17,407 bases of DNA from Actinomycetota bacterium (GCA_005888335.1 VAWY01000018.1:1-17407); one strand, 5' to 3'; positions 1 through 7,255 are shown, counted from the stretch's first letter. Notes: generated by a model not told the origin, from the letters alone. A program made the numbers and translations.

Positions 1-1013
1 TTCTTCTTGCCCTGCTCGGGGTCACGCGCGCCGAGATGCAGGTTCAGGAACTTCGCGGCGCTCGAGTCGACCTGCCGGCGGCCGGCCACGCCGTCGATCG
101 TGTTGACGAACGCCTGCGTATCCACGTTGAACTTCAGCGGGCCGTCGGGCGAGGCGGCGATGTTGGGCAGGTAGGCCGTGTTGCCACGGATGACGATGCT
201 TTGCAGCTGGTTGGGGAACGCCGACGTCGGGTCCGGCTGGCCGTCGTTCGTCGAGTCGATCGTGAACCCGGTCACGCGGGGACCGATCGCGATCTGCGCC
301 GCCACCCGGTAGTCGCGGATGCGCGACGAGCTCCCGTTGACGTCCAGCCGGCAGACGACGCCCTGGCGCCCGTTATCGTCGCCCTGACGCCCGCCGGGGC
401 GCGTGAACGCGAAGAAGCTCGTCACGTACAAATGGCGGCTGTTGGACGTCACGGCGAGCCCGCGCGGCTGGAAGTGGCGCAGCCGATCGGGGTCGTTGCA
501 GCGGCTGTTGGCAAGGTCGACGCTGCCGAGGATTTTCGGCCGGGCCGTCGTGTCCAGGACGGTGATGGTGTCCTGGCTGCTGTTGGCGACGTAGACGCGC
601 CGCCCGTCCGGGGCGGCGACGATGTTCCACGGCTCGGCGCCCGTCGTGATGGTCCGCGCGACCGCGGCGCGGAAGCGGGTCGGGCGCTGGTCGCTGATGG
701 CAATCACGCTGACCGTACTCGCGGCGGCGTTCGCGACGTACGCGTAGCGGTTGACAGGGTCAAGCGCGACGGCGCGCGGCTCGTCGCCCACCTTGATGCT
801 GCGCAACACGGTGTCGCGGCCGGCGCGGAGCACCGAGACCGTGTCGGCCTTGGGGTTGACGACCCACACCAACTTGCCGTCGCGGGAGATCGTCACCGGG
901 CTCGACGTCGTCGGCCCCGGGAACTTCGGCGCCCCCTTGGCGGTGGCCACTCCAGGCGCGGCCACCGCCAACGTGGCGGCGAGGGCAGCACACCGGCGTC
1001 GTCGGTGAGCCAT
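1..1013 (-). CDS. Secreted YVTN-family beta-propeller protein (3' end outside window)
   Basis: The frame is open from ATG 1013 to the window edge (337 codons visible, no stop), so the C-terminus is missing. The N-terminus MAHRRRRCAALAATLAVAAP followed by an Ala-rich stretch is a signal peptide. At least three propeller blades are readable: VWVVNPKADTVSVL, YAYVANAAASTVSVI and RVYVANSSQDTITVLD, each followed by a GxxP-type turn (VGDEPRAVAL, TGAEPWNIVA). These are the hallmark of the YVTN/lactonase-like seven-bladed propeller superfamily. Such proteins are exported and often bind ligands or surfaces; the substrate cannot be read from sequence. AAGAGG lies about 8 nt before the ATG. The gene lies 64 nt downstream of the MFS gene on the same strand and could be co-transcribed with it. 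Confidence 0.88.
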   Translation of the reverse strand, partial: MAHRRRRCAALAATLAVAAPGVATAKGAPKFPGPTTSSPVTISRDGKLVWVVNPKADTVSVLRAGRDTVLRSIKVGDEPRAVALDPVNRYAYVANAAASTVSVIAISDQRPTRFRAAVARTITTGAEPWNIVAAPDGRRVYVANSSQDTITVLDTTARPKILGSVDLANSRCNDPDRLRHFQPRGLAVTSNSRHLYVTSFFAFTRPGGRQGDDNGRQGVVCRLDVNGSSSRIRDYRVAAQIAIGPRVTGFTIDSTNDGQPDPTSAFPNQLQSIVIRGNTAYLPNIAASPDGPLKFNVDTQAFVNTIDGVAGRRQVDSSAAKFLNLHLGARDPEQGKK

Positions 1014-1077
1014 GGTGCGAGCCTCTTATGCGCAACGGATCCGCTCCAGGGGAAGTTCTTGCCGGACGGGGTAACGC

Positions 1078-2208
1078 CTACCGTTCAAGCCGCCGCCCAC
1101 CGAGCGCGAGCGTCGCGGCGAGCACGGTCACGATGGCTCCCGAGACGAGCAGCGGGACGCGGCCGGTCCCGCCCCACGCGAGCCCGGCCCAGATCCCCGC
1201 CGTCAGCGCGCACGCGCCGGCGACACCCTGGTAGAGCCCGAGTCCCGTCCCGAGCGCCCCGGGCGGCAGCAGATTGGCGACCCACGCGCGGCCGACGCCG
1301 TCGGTCAGCGCGGTGTACGCGCCGTAGACGGCGAACAGCGGCCAGACCCAGGTCGACTCGCCCGCCAGCCCGAGGCCGAGGTAGGCGACGGCGAAGGCGG
1401 CCAGCCCGACGGCGAAGACCAGGCGGCGGGGGAGGCGGTCGGAGACGACGCCGGCGGGGTAGCTCAGCGCGGCGTAGACGGCGTTGTAGAGCGCGTACGC
1501 GGTGACGATGCCGACGAAGCCGAGCCCGAGCGCGTGGGCGCGCAGGATGAGCAGCGCGTCGGAGAAGTTGGCCAGGCCGAAGAGCGCCAGGAAGGCGACG
1601 ACGCGTGCGTAGGGTCGCGGCAGGCGCCGCAGCGGCACGCCGGGCGGGCGGGCGGCGCCGGGCGGCGGCGGGTGCTCGCGGACGAGCGCGATCAGCGCGA
1701 CGCTGACCACGGCGGGGATCGCGGCGACGAAGAACAGCGGCCGCAGCCGGTGGTCGAGCAGCTCGTAGAGCGCGAGGCCGAGCAGCGGGCCGACGACCGC
1801 GCCCGCTGTGTCCGCCGCGCGATGCAGCCCGAACGCGCGGCCGCGCATCGCCGGCGGCGTCTCCGCCGCGATCAGCGCGTCGCGCGGGCTCGTCCGCAGC
1901 CCCTTGCCGACCCGATCGATGAAGCGGGCGCCGAGCACCACCGGCCACCCGGAGGCCAGACCGATCAGCGGCTTGGCCACCGACGAGACGCCGTACCCCG
2001 CGGCGATCAGCGGGCGCCGCCGGAACCGGTCGGCCAGCCGCCCGGAGACCGCCTTGCCCACCGACGCCGTGCCCTCCGCGACGCCCTCGACCAGCCCGAC
2101 GACCGACGCCGGCGCGCCGAGCGTCACCGTCAGGAAGAGCGGCAGCACCGGATACAGCAGCTCGGACGCGGCGTCCTGGAAGAAGCTCACCCAGGACAGG
2201 ACGATCAC
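1078..2208 (-). CDS. MFS transporter
   Basis: This encodes a 376-residue polytopic membrane protein with about 12 hydrophobic segments, the usual size for the major facilitator superfamily. The N-terminal WVSFFQDAASELLYPVLPLF is typical of an MFS clade whose first helix carries a D-x-x-SE-x-YP motif. Loop 2-3 holds GRLADRFRRRPLI, matching the MFS motif A (G-x-x-x-D-R-x-G-R-R). A second copy of the pattern, GVVSDRLPRRLVFAVG, begins the C-terminal half. It would export or import a small molecule by proton coupling; the substrate is unknown. The start is uncertain. GTG 2208 has no Shine-Dalgarno sequence, and the homologous N-terminus appears to continue upstream as LLPRNV, so a CTG/TTG start or leaderless translation is possible. 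A strong hairpin lies only 20 nt upstream. Confidence 0.9.
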   Translation of the reverse strand: MIVLSWVSFFQDAASELLYPVLPLFLTVTLGAPASVVGLVEGVAEGTASVGKAVSGRLADRFRRRPLIAAGYGVSSVAKPLIGLASGWPVVLGARFIDRVGKGLRTSPRDALIAAETPPAMRGRAFGLHRAADTAGAVVGPLLGLALYELLDHRLRPLFFVAAIPAVVSVALIALVREHPPPPGAARPPGVPLRRLPRPYARVVAFLALFGLANFSDALLILRAHALGLGFVGIVTAYALYNAVYAALSYPAGVVSDRLPRRLVFAVGLAAFAVAYLGLGLAGESTWVWPLFAVYGAYTALTDGVGRAWVANLLPPGALGTGLGLYQGVAGACALTAGIWAGLAWGGTGRVPLLVSGAIVTVLAATLALGGRRLER

Positions 2209-2227
2209 GTTGCGCGGGAGCAGGCGC

Positions 2228-2263
2228 CGAGCCCCGATCCGCGTGGCGCGGGATCGGGGCTCG
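2228..2263 (-). terminator. Strong GC hairpin between secreted protein and MFS genes
   Basis: Positions 2228-2240 (cgagccccgatcc) and 2251-2263 (ggatcggggctcg) form a perfect 13-bp stem with a 10-nt loop. It starts 29 nt after the stop of the 2292-2747 gene and ends 20 nt before the MFS start. No T tract follows on the minus strand, so it is either a high-GC terminator without a U-tract or an attenuating structure for the MFS mRNA. Confidence 0.45.
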
Positions 2264-2291
2264 GGGACTGGGGAGGGTTCAGGCGTGCGGC

Positions 2292-2747
2292 TCAGTCGTC
2301 TCCACCGCGGTCGTCGAACCGGTCGTTGCCGCCGCGGTCATCGCCGCGGTCGTCGCCGCGCTCGTTGTCGTCGCGGTTCCGGTGCTTGACGGGCTTGCCC
2401 TGGGGGGCGGGCGCGGGGGCGTCCTGGGGGGCGGGCGCGGGAGCGCCCTGGTCGCCCGGCCCGGCGTTGCCCTGGCCGGCCGGCGCGGGGTCCGCGGGCG
2501 CCTGCGGCGCGATGGGGCCCGGATCCACGTACGGCTTGGGCTTGAGGGCGGCACCGATCGGGGTGTTGGGGTTCAGCACCACGACGTCCGTGAGCACGGG
2601 GGCATGCTCGGCGCACGCGGGGCACAGGTCCGGCGGGATCGGTGCCGCGGGCGCGACGGCCGGGACGGCGAGGGCGCCCGCGGCGAGCAGCGCGCCCGCG
2701 CCGAGACCGAGACGACGAGACGCGGCGGTAAGCGAAGAGAACTTCAT
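2292..2747 (-). CDS. Small secreted Pro-rich protein with acidic DRGG tail
   Basis: The product has 151 residues. ATG 2747 is chosen because TAGGAG lies 7 nt upstream and a signal peptide (MKFSSLTAASRRLGLGAGAL, then Ala-rich to APAAP) begins there; a longer in-frame extension upstream reads as non-coding. The mature part has three zones: a short globular piece with a single CPAC motif (around residue 42), a Pro/Ala/Gln-rich linker, and a C-terminal tail built of D/R/G units (ERGDDRGDDRGGNDRFDDRG). I do not recognise a family. The layout (CxxC head, disordered linker, charged tail) suggests an exported wall- or matrix-associated protein that could bind cations. This is inference from composition only. 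Confidence 0.72.
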   Translation of the reverse strand: MKFSSLTAASRRLGLGAGALLAAGALAVPAVAPAAPIPPDLCPACAEHAPVLTDVVVLNPNTPIGAALKPKPYVDPGPIAPQAPADPAPAGQGNAGPGDQGAPAPAPQDAPAPAPQGKPVKHRNRDDNERGDDRGDDRGGNDRFDDRGGDD

Positions 2748-2824
2748 GATGGGGCTCCTAACGGTGTCCGCTGCGGCGTCCATTCGCCACAGCGAGCGCC
2801 AGTCTCGGCCCGGACACGCCGGCG

Positions 2825-2844
2825 CCATACCCCCTTTGGGATGG
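2825..2844. promoter_or_regulatory. Imperfect CCAT-CCC/GGG-ATGG palindrome
   Basis: Arms CCATaCCC (from 2825) and GGGATGG (2838-2844) face each other with one bulged base, about 80 nt upstream of the secreted-protein start at 2747. The C-tract/G-tract dyad resembles operators of CsoR/RcnR-type metal sensors. No such regulator gene is in the window, so this is only a candidate site. Confidence 0.22.
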
Positions 2845-2879
2845 AGCGCGCCACCCTTGCCTCGCGCCTGCGCGTCGAA

Positions 2880-2908
2880 CGCGCCCTGCAGGATTCGAAC
2901 CTGCGACC
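2880..2908 (-). other. tRNA 3'-end fragment (T-arm plus acceptor strand)
   Basis: Read on the minus strand from 2908, the sequence gives a perfect 5-bp T-stem GCAGG/CCTGC enclosing the canonical T-loop TTCGAAT. It is followed by a 7-nt 3' acceptor strand AGGGCGC and a discriminator G. The matching 5' acceptor GCGCCCT, D-arm and anticodon arm are absent upstream; HesB-like coding sequence is there instead. It is therefore a partial tRNA. The 3' end of a tRNA gene is the usual core of integrase attachment sites, so this is probably a distal att scar. No integrase gene is present in the window. Confidence 0.72.
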
Positions 2909-2964
2909 TTCGCAGACAGGACGGTGTCGATGGCCGCCGAGGCCGCGGGGGAGATCGTCAGCAC
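2908..2964 (-). pseudogene. Truncated HesB-like gene, 5' end only
   Basis: GTG 2964 is preceded by a good ribosome binding site (GAGAGGAG, 7 nt upstream) and starts VLTISPAASAAIDTVLSAK. This resembles the first residues of the intact HesB-like protein at 4970 (MLAITQTAADALDTI...). After 19 codons the homology stops exactly where the tRNA 3' fragment begins. The remaining open frame to 2758 has the VAGSNPAG signature of translated tRNA sequence followed by nonsense. The gene is thus cut off by a recombination event. It lies 115 nt downstream of the slipin gene. Confidence 0.65.
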
Positions 2965-3039
2965 GGGATTGCTCCTCTCGGGTCGCGACGCGTTGCGCCC
3001 CGGGTAGCCATCGCCGCGCGACCCGGACAACGCCCGGGA

Positions 3040-3064
3040 CAGCCGTCACCCGCCGCGACGGCTG
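3040..3064 (-). terminator. Candidate terminator hairpin after slipin
   Basis: cagccgtc (3040-3047) and gacggctg (3057-3064) form an 8-bp perfect stem with a 9-nt loop, starting 15 nt past the slipin stop. A second small stem (cccgg/ccggg, 3022-3038) follows. No T tract is seen. Confidence 0.33.
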
Positions 3065-3078
3065 CGCGAGCCATCCCA

Positions 3079-3996
3079 TCAGGGAGCCGGGTTCGGCGAA
3101 TCCGCCTCGGGCGGCTGTGGTTCGAGCTCGTCGTCGAGCGTCGTCGGGACGCCGGCGGCTTGGGCGCGGCGCTCGAGCTCGTCGGCTTCGCGGGAGGCCT
3201 GCTCGTGCTTGCGTTGCGCCGCTTCCGAGTCAACCCGCGACGCGCCGGCCTGCCCGAGGAGCGGGCGCAGGATGTCGATCGGCAGTGGGATGACGACGGT
3301 GGAGCGATCGCCGCCACCGATCTCGAGCAGCGTCTGCAGGTAGCGCAGCTGGATGGTCACCGGGTTGCGGGCGATGACGTCGGCGGCGTCGCCGAGCTTG
3401 GCGGAGGCCTGGAACTCGCCTTGGGCGTTGATGATCTTCGCGCGCCGCTCGCGCTCGGCCTCGGCCTGGCGGGCGATCGCGCGCTGCATGCCGCCCGGGA
3501 TCTCGACGTCCTTGATCTCGACCGTGGTCACCTTGATCCCCCACGGCTCGGTCTGTTCGTCGATGACCTGCTGGAGGTCGGCGTTGAGGCGCTCGCGCTC
3601 GGCCAGGAGCGTGTCGAGGTCGGCCTTGCCGAGGATCGAGCGCAGCGTCGTCTGCGCGATCTGCGAGGTGGCCTGCTCGAAGTCCTCGACCTCGACGACC
3701 GAGCGGTTGGCGTCGACGACGCGGAAGTAGGTCACCGCGTTGACGCGCACGGGCACGTTGTCGCGCGTGATGACCTCCTGCGGCGGGATGTTCAGCGTGA
3801 CCGTCCGCAGGCCGACGCGGACCATGCGGTCCACGATCGGGATGAGCAGGATGAGCCCGGGCCCGCGTTCGTCCAGCAGGCGCCCCAGCCGGAACACGAC
3901 GCCGCGCTCGTACTCGCGCAGGATCCGGATCGAGGAGCCGGCCAGCAGGACCGCCAGGACGGCGAGGACGACGAGGACGGTGATCAGCGCGGTCAT
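3079..3996 (-). CDS. Slipin (SPFH/band 7 membrane protein)
   Basis: The protein has 305 residues. One N-terminal membrane segment (residues 2-21) is followed by [20 protein letters not shown], the diagnostic start of prokaryotic stomatin/slipin proteins. The SPFH domain continues through [20 protein letters not shown] and the conserved [17 protein letters not shown] block, then a helical stretch rich in Arg/Glu/Ala ([19 protein letters not shown]) and a Pro/Glu-rich tail. Slipins oligomerise at membranes and organise microdomains. ATG 3996 is chosen over GTG 4011: it overlaps the NfeD stop in ATGA, and GGGAG lies 8 nt upstream. Pairing with NfeD is the classical gene partnership for this family and supports the call. 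The catalytic-type protease partner often seen with NfeD is absent. Confidence 0.95.
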   Translation of the reverse strand: MTALITVLVVLAVLAVLLAGSSIRILREYERGVVFRLGRLLDERGPGLILLIPIVDRMVRVGLRTVTLNIPPQEVITRDNVPVRVNAVTYFRVVDANRSVVEVEDFEQATSQIAQTTLRSILGKADLDTLLAERERLNADLQQVIDEQTEPWGIKVTTVEIKDVEIPGGMQRAIARQAEAERERRAKIINAQGEFQASAKLGDAADVIARNPVTIQLRYLQTLLEIGGGDRSTVVIPLPIDILRPLLGQAGASRVDSEAAQRKHEQASREADELERRAQAAGVPTTLDDELEPQPPEADSPNPAP

Positions 3997-4466
3997 CTCT
4001 CCATCTCCCACGGTTCAGCGCGGCGCACGGCGAGGGTCAGACCCTCGACCCCTTCGACGATGACGGAGTCGCCCGGCCGGGGCGGGTCCTCTTCGTCCTG
4101 CGGCCAGGCGAGGCGGGCCCGCCACAGCCCCCCGGCGACGGCGACCTGCCCCGCGCCGCGCTCCCAGGCGCGGACCGTGGCCTTGGCTCCGCGCAGCGCT
4201 TCGACGCCCGAGCCGGTCGGTCGCCGCCCCGCGGTGAGGACCTTGCGGCCGGCGAAGGTCAGCCCGACAGCTCCGGCGACAGCCACCGCCGCGGCCGCGG
4301 GCAGCGCGATCGCCAGGTCTGCGCCGCTGCCGGTGACCACGAGCCAGCATCCCGCCGCCAGTGCAGCAACGCCGGCCGCGCCCAGCGCGCCGGCGGTGGG
4401 CACGTGCGCCTCCGCGACGAGCAGGAGCACGCCTCCAAGGAGCAGGATCACCCCGAGCGCAACCAT
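3993..4466 (-). CDS. NfeD-like membrane protein
   Basis: The product has 157 residues: about three hydrophobic helices ([38 protein letters not shown] and an Ala/Val-rich third), then a soluble C-terminal domain from about residue 80. That domain carries [27 protein letters not shown] and [19 protein letters not shown], the short OB-fold of NfeD proteins. The [10 protein letters not shown] turn after helix 1 is also typical. The short form lacks the N-terminal ClpP-like protease. NfeD proteins partner with slipins in membrane microdomains. GGAAGG lies 9 nt before ATG 4466. The stop TGA overlaps the slipin ATG by 4 bp, so translation is probably coupled. Confidence 0.92.
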   Translation of the reverse strand: MVALGVILLLGGVLLLVAEAHVPTAGALGAAGVAALAAGCWLVVTGSGADLAIALPAAAAVAVAGAVGLTFAGRKVLTAGRRPTGSGVEALRGAKATVRAWERGAGQVAVAGGLWRARLAWPQDEEDPPRPGDSVIVEGVEGLTLAVRRAEPWEMER

Positions 4467-4516
4467 CAGACCAAGCCTTCCCCGCGCCACACGCGCGGAT
4501 GCGCCTGAGCGCGTCG

Positions 4517-4882
4517 TCAGCCGGCCCGTGCCGGCTCCAGCAGGCGGAGGGCTTCCTCGACGGAGTCGACGACGGTCAGAAGCTGGTCGAGCGCGGTGAT
4601 GGACAGCGACCGGGCGATGTCGGGATCGACGTTGACGACGACGAGGCGGCCACCGTGCGCGCGGGCGGCGCGCTGTCCGCCGACCAGTGCGACGAGGCCT
4701 GAAGAGTCGACAAAGGTCGCCGCGGTGAGGTCGAAGACCAGATCGGCGCCTTCGTGCTCGAACGCGCGCCTGACCGCCGCCTTGAGGTCGCCGATCGTGA
4801 GGAGATCGACCTCGCCGCGCACACAGACGACATAGAGCCCTTGCCCGCGCGACTGCTCGTGCAGCCCGAAGTTGGCCCCCAT
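4517..4882 (-). CDS. STAS-domain anti-sigma factor antagonist
   Basis: The protein has 121 residues and is essentially a single STAS domain. It shows the beta-strand LYVVCVRGEVDLLTIGDLK, then LVFDLTAATFVDSSGLVALV, where DSSGL is the conserved loop bearing the phosphorylatable serine of SpoIIAA/RsbV-type antagonists, and the C-terminal helix SVEEALRLLE. These proteins bind anti-sigma kinases and free a sigma factor when dephosphorylated. No cognate RsbW/SpoIIAB-type kinase is in the window. GAGGGG lies just before ATG 4882. It is on the same strand as NfeD/slipin (50-nt gap) and may head that transcript, and is divergent from the HesB-like gene. Confidence 0.93.
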   Translation of the reverse strand: MGANFGLHEQSRGQGLYVVCVRGEVDLLTIGDLKAAVRRAFEHEGADLVFDLTAATFVDSSGLVALVGGQRAARAHGGRLVVVNVDPDIARSLSITALDQLLTVVDSVEEALRLLEPARAG

Positions 4883-4969
4883 GACCCCTCGAGGCTAGCC
4901 GCGTCTGGCCGCCGGCCGGTGGGGACTGTTCTACCGTGCAGAGGCCCAACGGAAAAGGAGGTGGGCCCG

Positions 4970-5260
4970 ATGCTCGCCATCACGCAGACCGCCGCCGACG
5001 CCCTGGACACGATCGCCGACTCGGCCTCCGCGCCGGAGACCGGCGGAGTTCGGATCGCGCACAGTGCGCGCGCCGACGGCGCGGTCGACCTGTCGCTGAC
5101 GCTCGTCGATTCGCCCGAGCCGACCGATCAGGTGCTCGAGAGCGCCGGCCATCCGCTGTTCATCGAGGCGGAGGCGGCGTCGTACCTGGATGACAAGGTC
5201 CTGGACGCGCAGATTCAGGACGGCCAGGTCGGTTTCGTGCTGGGCGAGCAGGAGGCCTGA
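4970..5260 (+). CDS. HesB/IscA-like small protein without cysteines
   Basis: The product has 96 residues. ATG 4970 follows an excellent ribosome binding site (AAAAGGAGG, 8 nt upstream). The N-terminus MLAITQTAADALDTI and the GGVRIAH strand match the HesB/IscA iron-sulfur carrier fold, with later segments GHPLFIEAEAASYLDDKVLD and VGFVLGEQ in the right order. The three cysteines that bind iron-sulfur in true A-type carriers are all missing; there is no Cys in the protein. It therefore cannot act as a classical Fe-S carrier and is better described as a HesB-like domain of unknown role. It is divergently arranged with the STAS gene across 87 bp. A decayed relative starts at 2964. Confidence 0.82.
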   Translation: MLAITQTAADALDTIADSASAPETGGVRIAHSARADGAVDLSLTLVDSPEPTDQVLESAGHPLFIEAEAASYLDDKVLDAQIQDGQVGFVLGEQEA

Positions 5261-5565
5261 CCGACGCTGGGCGGCGGGCGGGCGTCGCCGGGCAGCCGCC
5301 GAGAAATGGGCTGGCCCGTTGAGGAGGCCAGGTCGCCCGACGGTTCGCGCGCCGTCGTTCGTCCGCTCGCCCCTGGCGATCAGCGGCTCGTGCGGCCGAT
5401 CGGCTGCCCGGCTTTCCCTCGGAGGATCCGTCCCACGGCTGATCGCGGCCTAGACCGGCGGTCGGCGCGCCCCGGGCGTCTTCGTCGTTATCGCCATGCC
5501 CCGTGGTGCTGTTGGCGCAGCCCATCGAGGGGTAGAGGCCAGGCGATGTCGAACGACCTCAGGCC
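5261..5565 (+). other. 305-bp interval; possible GNAT N-terminal remnant
   Basis: No complete gene is visible. One open frame (5306-5569, plus) begins with a segment reading PDGSRAVVRPLAPGDQRLV, which resembles the first strand of GNAT acetyltransferases (DGS-x-VVRPL-x-PGD). The frame then turns into Arg/Pro-rich nonsense in all three frames. Its TGA overlaps the GTG start of the following hydrolase (GTGA), so it could still couple translation. A 7-codon ATG frame (5546-5569) shares this stop. No promoter or hairpin is convincing. Confidence 0.3.
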
Positions 5566-6240
5566 GTGATCGGCGCCGCGATCCGACGAGAGGACGTCGC
5601 CGTGCCGCTCGCAGGTGCCGTCTTGGACGGCGATCTCGTCGTCCCTGCGAACGCCGGCGGGATCGTCGTGTTCGCCCACGGCAGCGGTTCAGGCCGGCAC
5701 AGTCCGCGCAACCGGCTGGTCGCCGAGCGGCTCAACGCGGTTGGGCTCGGCACGCTGTTGTTCGACCTCCTGACCGCCGAGGAGGAGCGCGAAGACTTGA
5801 AGAGCGGCCGGCTGCGCTTCGACATCGACCTCCTCGGCGACCGTGTGACCGCCGGGCTGGACTGGTTGCGCGCCGAACTTGGTCCCCAGACCGCGCCGGT
5901 CGGCTGCTTCGGTGCCAGCACCGGCGCGGCCGCTGCGCTGATCGCCGCCGCCGAGCGCCCCGAGGTCGTGCGCGCGGTGGTCTCGCGTGGCGGGCGGCCC
6001 GATCTGGCGCCGGCCGCCCTGCTGGGCGAGGTGCGCGCGCCGACGCTGTTGATCGTGGGCGCCGACGACGCGCCGGTCATCGAGATGAATCGCGCCGCGC
6101 AGGGGGCCATGCGGGCCGAGACGAGGCTGGAGATCGTGCCGGGCGCGACGCATCTGTTCGAGGAGCCCGGCAAGCTCGAGCAGGTCGCCGACCTGGCCCG
6201 CGAGTGGTTCCTGCGACACCTGAGCAGCGAGGATCGGTGA
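5566..6240 (+). CDS. Alpha/beta hydrolase (dienelactone hydrolase-like)
   Basis: The 224-residue single-domain hydrolase reads VVFAHGSGSGRHSPRNRLVA (oxyanion-hole strand with HGSGS), GCFGASTGAAAAL (nucleophile elbow G-x-S-x-G with Ser in GASTG), LLIVGADDAPV (acidic residue strand) and GATHLFEEPG (catalytic His). All triad parts are in the normal order and the length fits the family. Ester or thioester substrates are likely but unidentified. The start is GTG 5566, with a weak Shine-Dalgarno; IRREDVAVPL aligns well with the usual family start. The stop overlaps the next gene's GTG by 4 bp. Fusions of this hydrolase type with the phosphoribosyltransferase type encoded next are known in actinobacteria, which supports a joint role. 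Confidence 0.9.
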   Translation: MIGAAIRREDVAVPLAGAVLDGDLVVPANAGGIVVFAHGSGSGRHSPRNRLVAERLNAVGLGTLLFDLLTAEEEREDLKSGRLRFDIDLLGDRVTAGLDWLRAELGPQTAPVGCFGASTGAAAALIAAAERPEVVRAVVSRGGRPDLAPAALLGEVRAPTLLIVGADDAPVIEMNRAAQGAMRAETRLEIVPGATHLFEEPGKLEQVADLAREWFLRHLSSEDR

Positions 6241-6914
6241 ACGGCGAGTTCTACGATCGGCGCGATGCCGGCCGGCGGCTTGCAGAGCGACTTTCGGCCG
6301 AGTTGGAGGGCGACGACGTCATCGTGCTGGGGCTGCCACGTGGCGGCGTCCCCGTCGCCGCCGAGGTCGCGGAGGCGCTTGGCGCGCCGCTGGAGGTCTT
6401 CCTCGTTCGCAAGCTCGGCGTTCCCGGGCACGAGGAACTGGCCATGGGCGCGATCGCCTCCGGCGGGGTGCGCGTGCTCAACGAGGACGTCGTCGGTGCA
6501 CTGGGCATCGGCGACGAGGACATCGAGAGGGTGGCGGGGCGCGAGCTCACCGAGCTCGAGCGGCGCGAGCGCGCCTATCGCGAAGGGCGCGCGGCGGCCG
6601 AGTTGGGGGGCCGCACCGGTGTGCTCGTCGACGACGGCCTGGCGACCGGCGCCTCGATGCGCGCCGCGGTGCTGGCCGTGCGCCGAAGCGGTGCCAAGCG
6701 CGTGATAGTCGCCGTCCCCGTCGCGCCCCGAGCGGCCTGCGCGGCCCTCCAAAACGAGGCCGATCAGGTGATCTGCCTCCAGACGCCCGAGAAGTTCATA
6801 GCCGTCGGCGCCCACTACGACGACTTCGCCGAAATCTCGGACGACGAGGTCACCGAGCTCTTGCGTCGGACAACGGACGCATCGCGCCGACAGCACGTCA
6901 GGCAGACATCCTGA
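6237..6914 (+). CDS. Phosphoribosyltransferase (COG1926-type)
   Basis: The protein has 225 residues. The start is GTG 6237, inside the GTGA overlap with the hydrolase stop. It opens NGEFYDRRDAGRRLAERL, followed by VIVLGLPRGGVPVAAEVAEA, APLEVFLVRKLGVPGHEELA and the PRPP-binding loop GVLVDDGLATGASM (acidic pair plus TGAS). These blocks define the predicted phosphoribosyltransferase family related to type I PRTases. The late segment VICLQTPEKFIAVGAHYDDF is also family-typical. It should use a PRPP-like donor; the acceptor is unknown. No frameshift or missing motif is seen. It forms a two-gene unit with the upstream hydrolase. The C-terminal 15 residues are Arg/Gln-rich and probably disordered. 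Confidence 0.93.
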   Translation: MNGEFYDRRDAGRRLAERLSAELEGDDVIVLGLPRGGVPVAAEVAEALGAPLEVFLVRKLGVPGHEELAMGAIASGGVRVLNEDVVGALGIGDEDIERVAGRELTELERRERAYREGRAAAELGGRTGVLVDDGLATGASMRAAVLAVRRSGAKRVIVAVPVAPRAACAALQNEADQVICLQTPEKFIAVGAHYDDFAEISDDEVTELLRRTTDASRRQHVRQTS

Positions 6915-7255
6915 GCCGCGGCTCGAACGCTGGCCTCGGGGGAAGGGCGAAGCGATGCAGCTCAGCCGGGCCTGTTCGCCGCCTGCCGCGCGGCGCGGCT
7001 TGCCGGCGATCGGCGATCGGCGATGCGCGTGCGGTGGGGATCGCCGCCCGGCGCGCTCGCCTGGAGCCACGCGGCTTCTCACTCCTGTGACCACGAGGGC
7101 TGGCCGCCGGCCTTGCCGCGCGCCGGCTGGCGGAGTGGGCGATCGCGGACTGATTTGGGGCAATCTGCGCCCGGTGCGCCGAAGCTCCGTCCACTCGACT
7201 CACCGGCCTCGCCGCCGAGCCTGCGCGCTGACGCATACGACGTCGCGCTCGACCG
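6915..7255. other. 341-bp interval without a recognisable gene
   Basis: All six frames give Arg/Pro/Ala-rich translations with no domain-like pattern. The only structure is a triple 7-bp repeat (ggcgatc, ggcgatc, ggcgatg) at 7005-7025. No tRNA, hairpin with T tract or convincing promoter was found. Confidence 0.4.

Noticed and set aside
36..1505. Long plus-strand open frame (489 codons) over the YVTN and MFS genes
   Set aside because: Arg/Asp/Val-rich shadow of minus-strand genes in GC-rich DNA; the minus-strand frames have signal peptide, propeller repeats and membrane motifs.
2880..2960. Complete tRNA gene
   Set aside because: No 5' acceptor strand, D-arm or anticodon arm can be drawn upstream of the T-arm; the sequence there is HesB-like coding.
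1534..4599. 1021-codon plus-strand open frame
   Set aside because: It crosses MFS, secreted protein, slipin and NfeD genes in antisense and contains the antisense tRNA signature peptide; composition is non-protein-like.
7005..7025. Triple 7-bp repeat ggcgatc as a CRISPR or operator array
   Set aside because: Units are contiguous, only three copies, no spacers; a simple slippage repeat.
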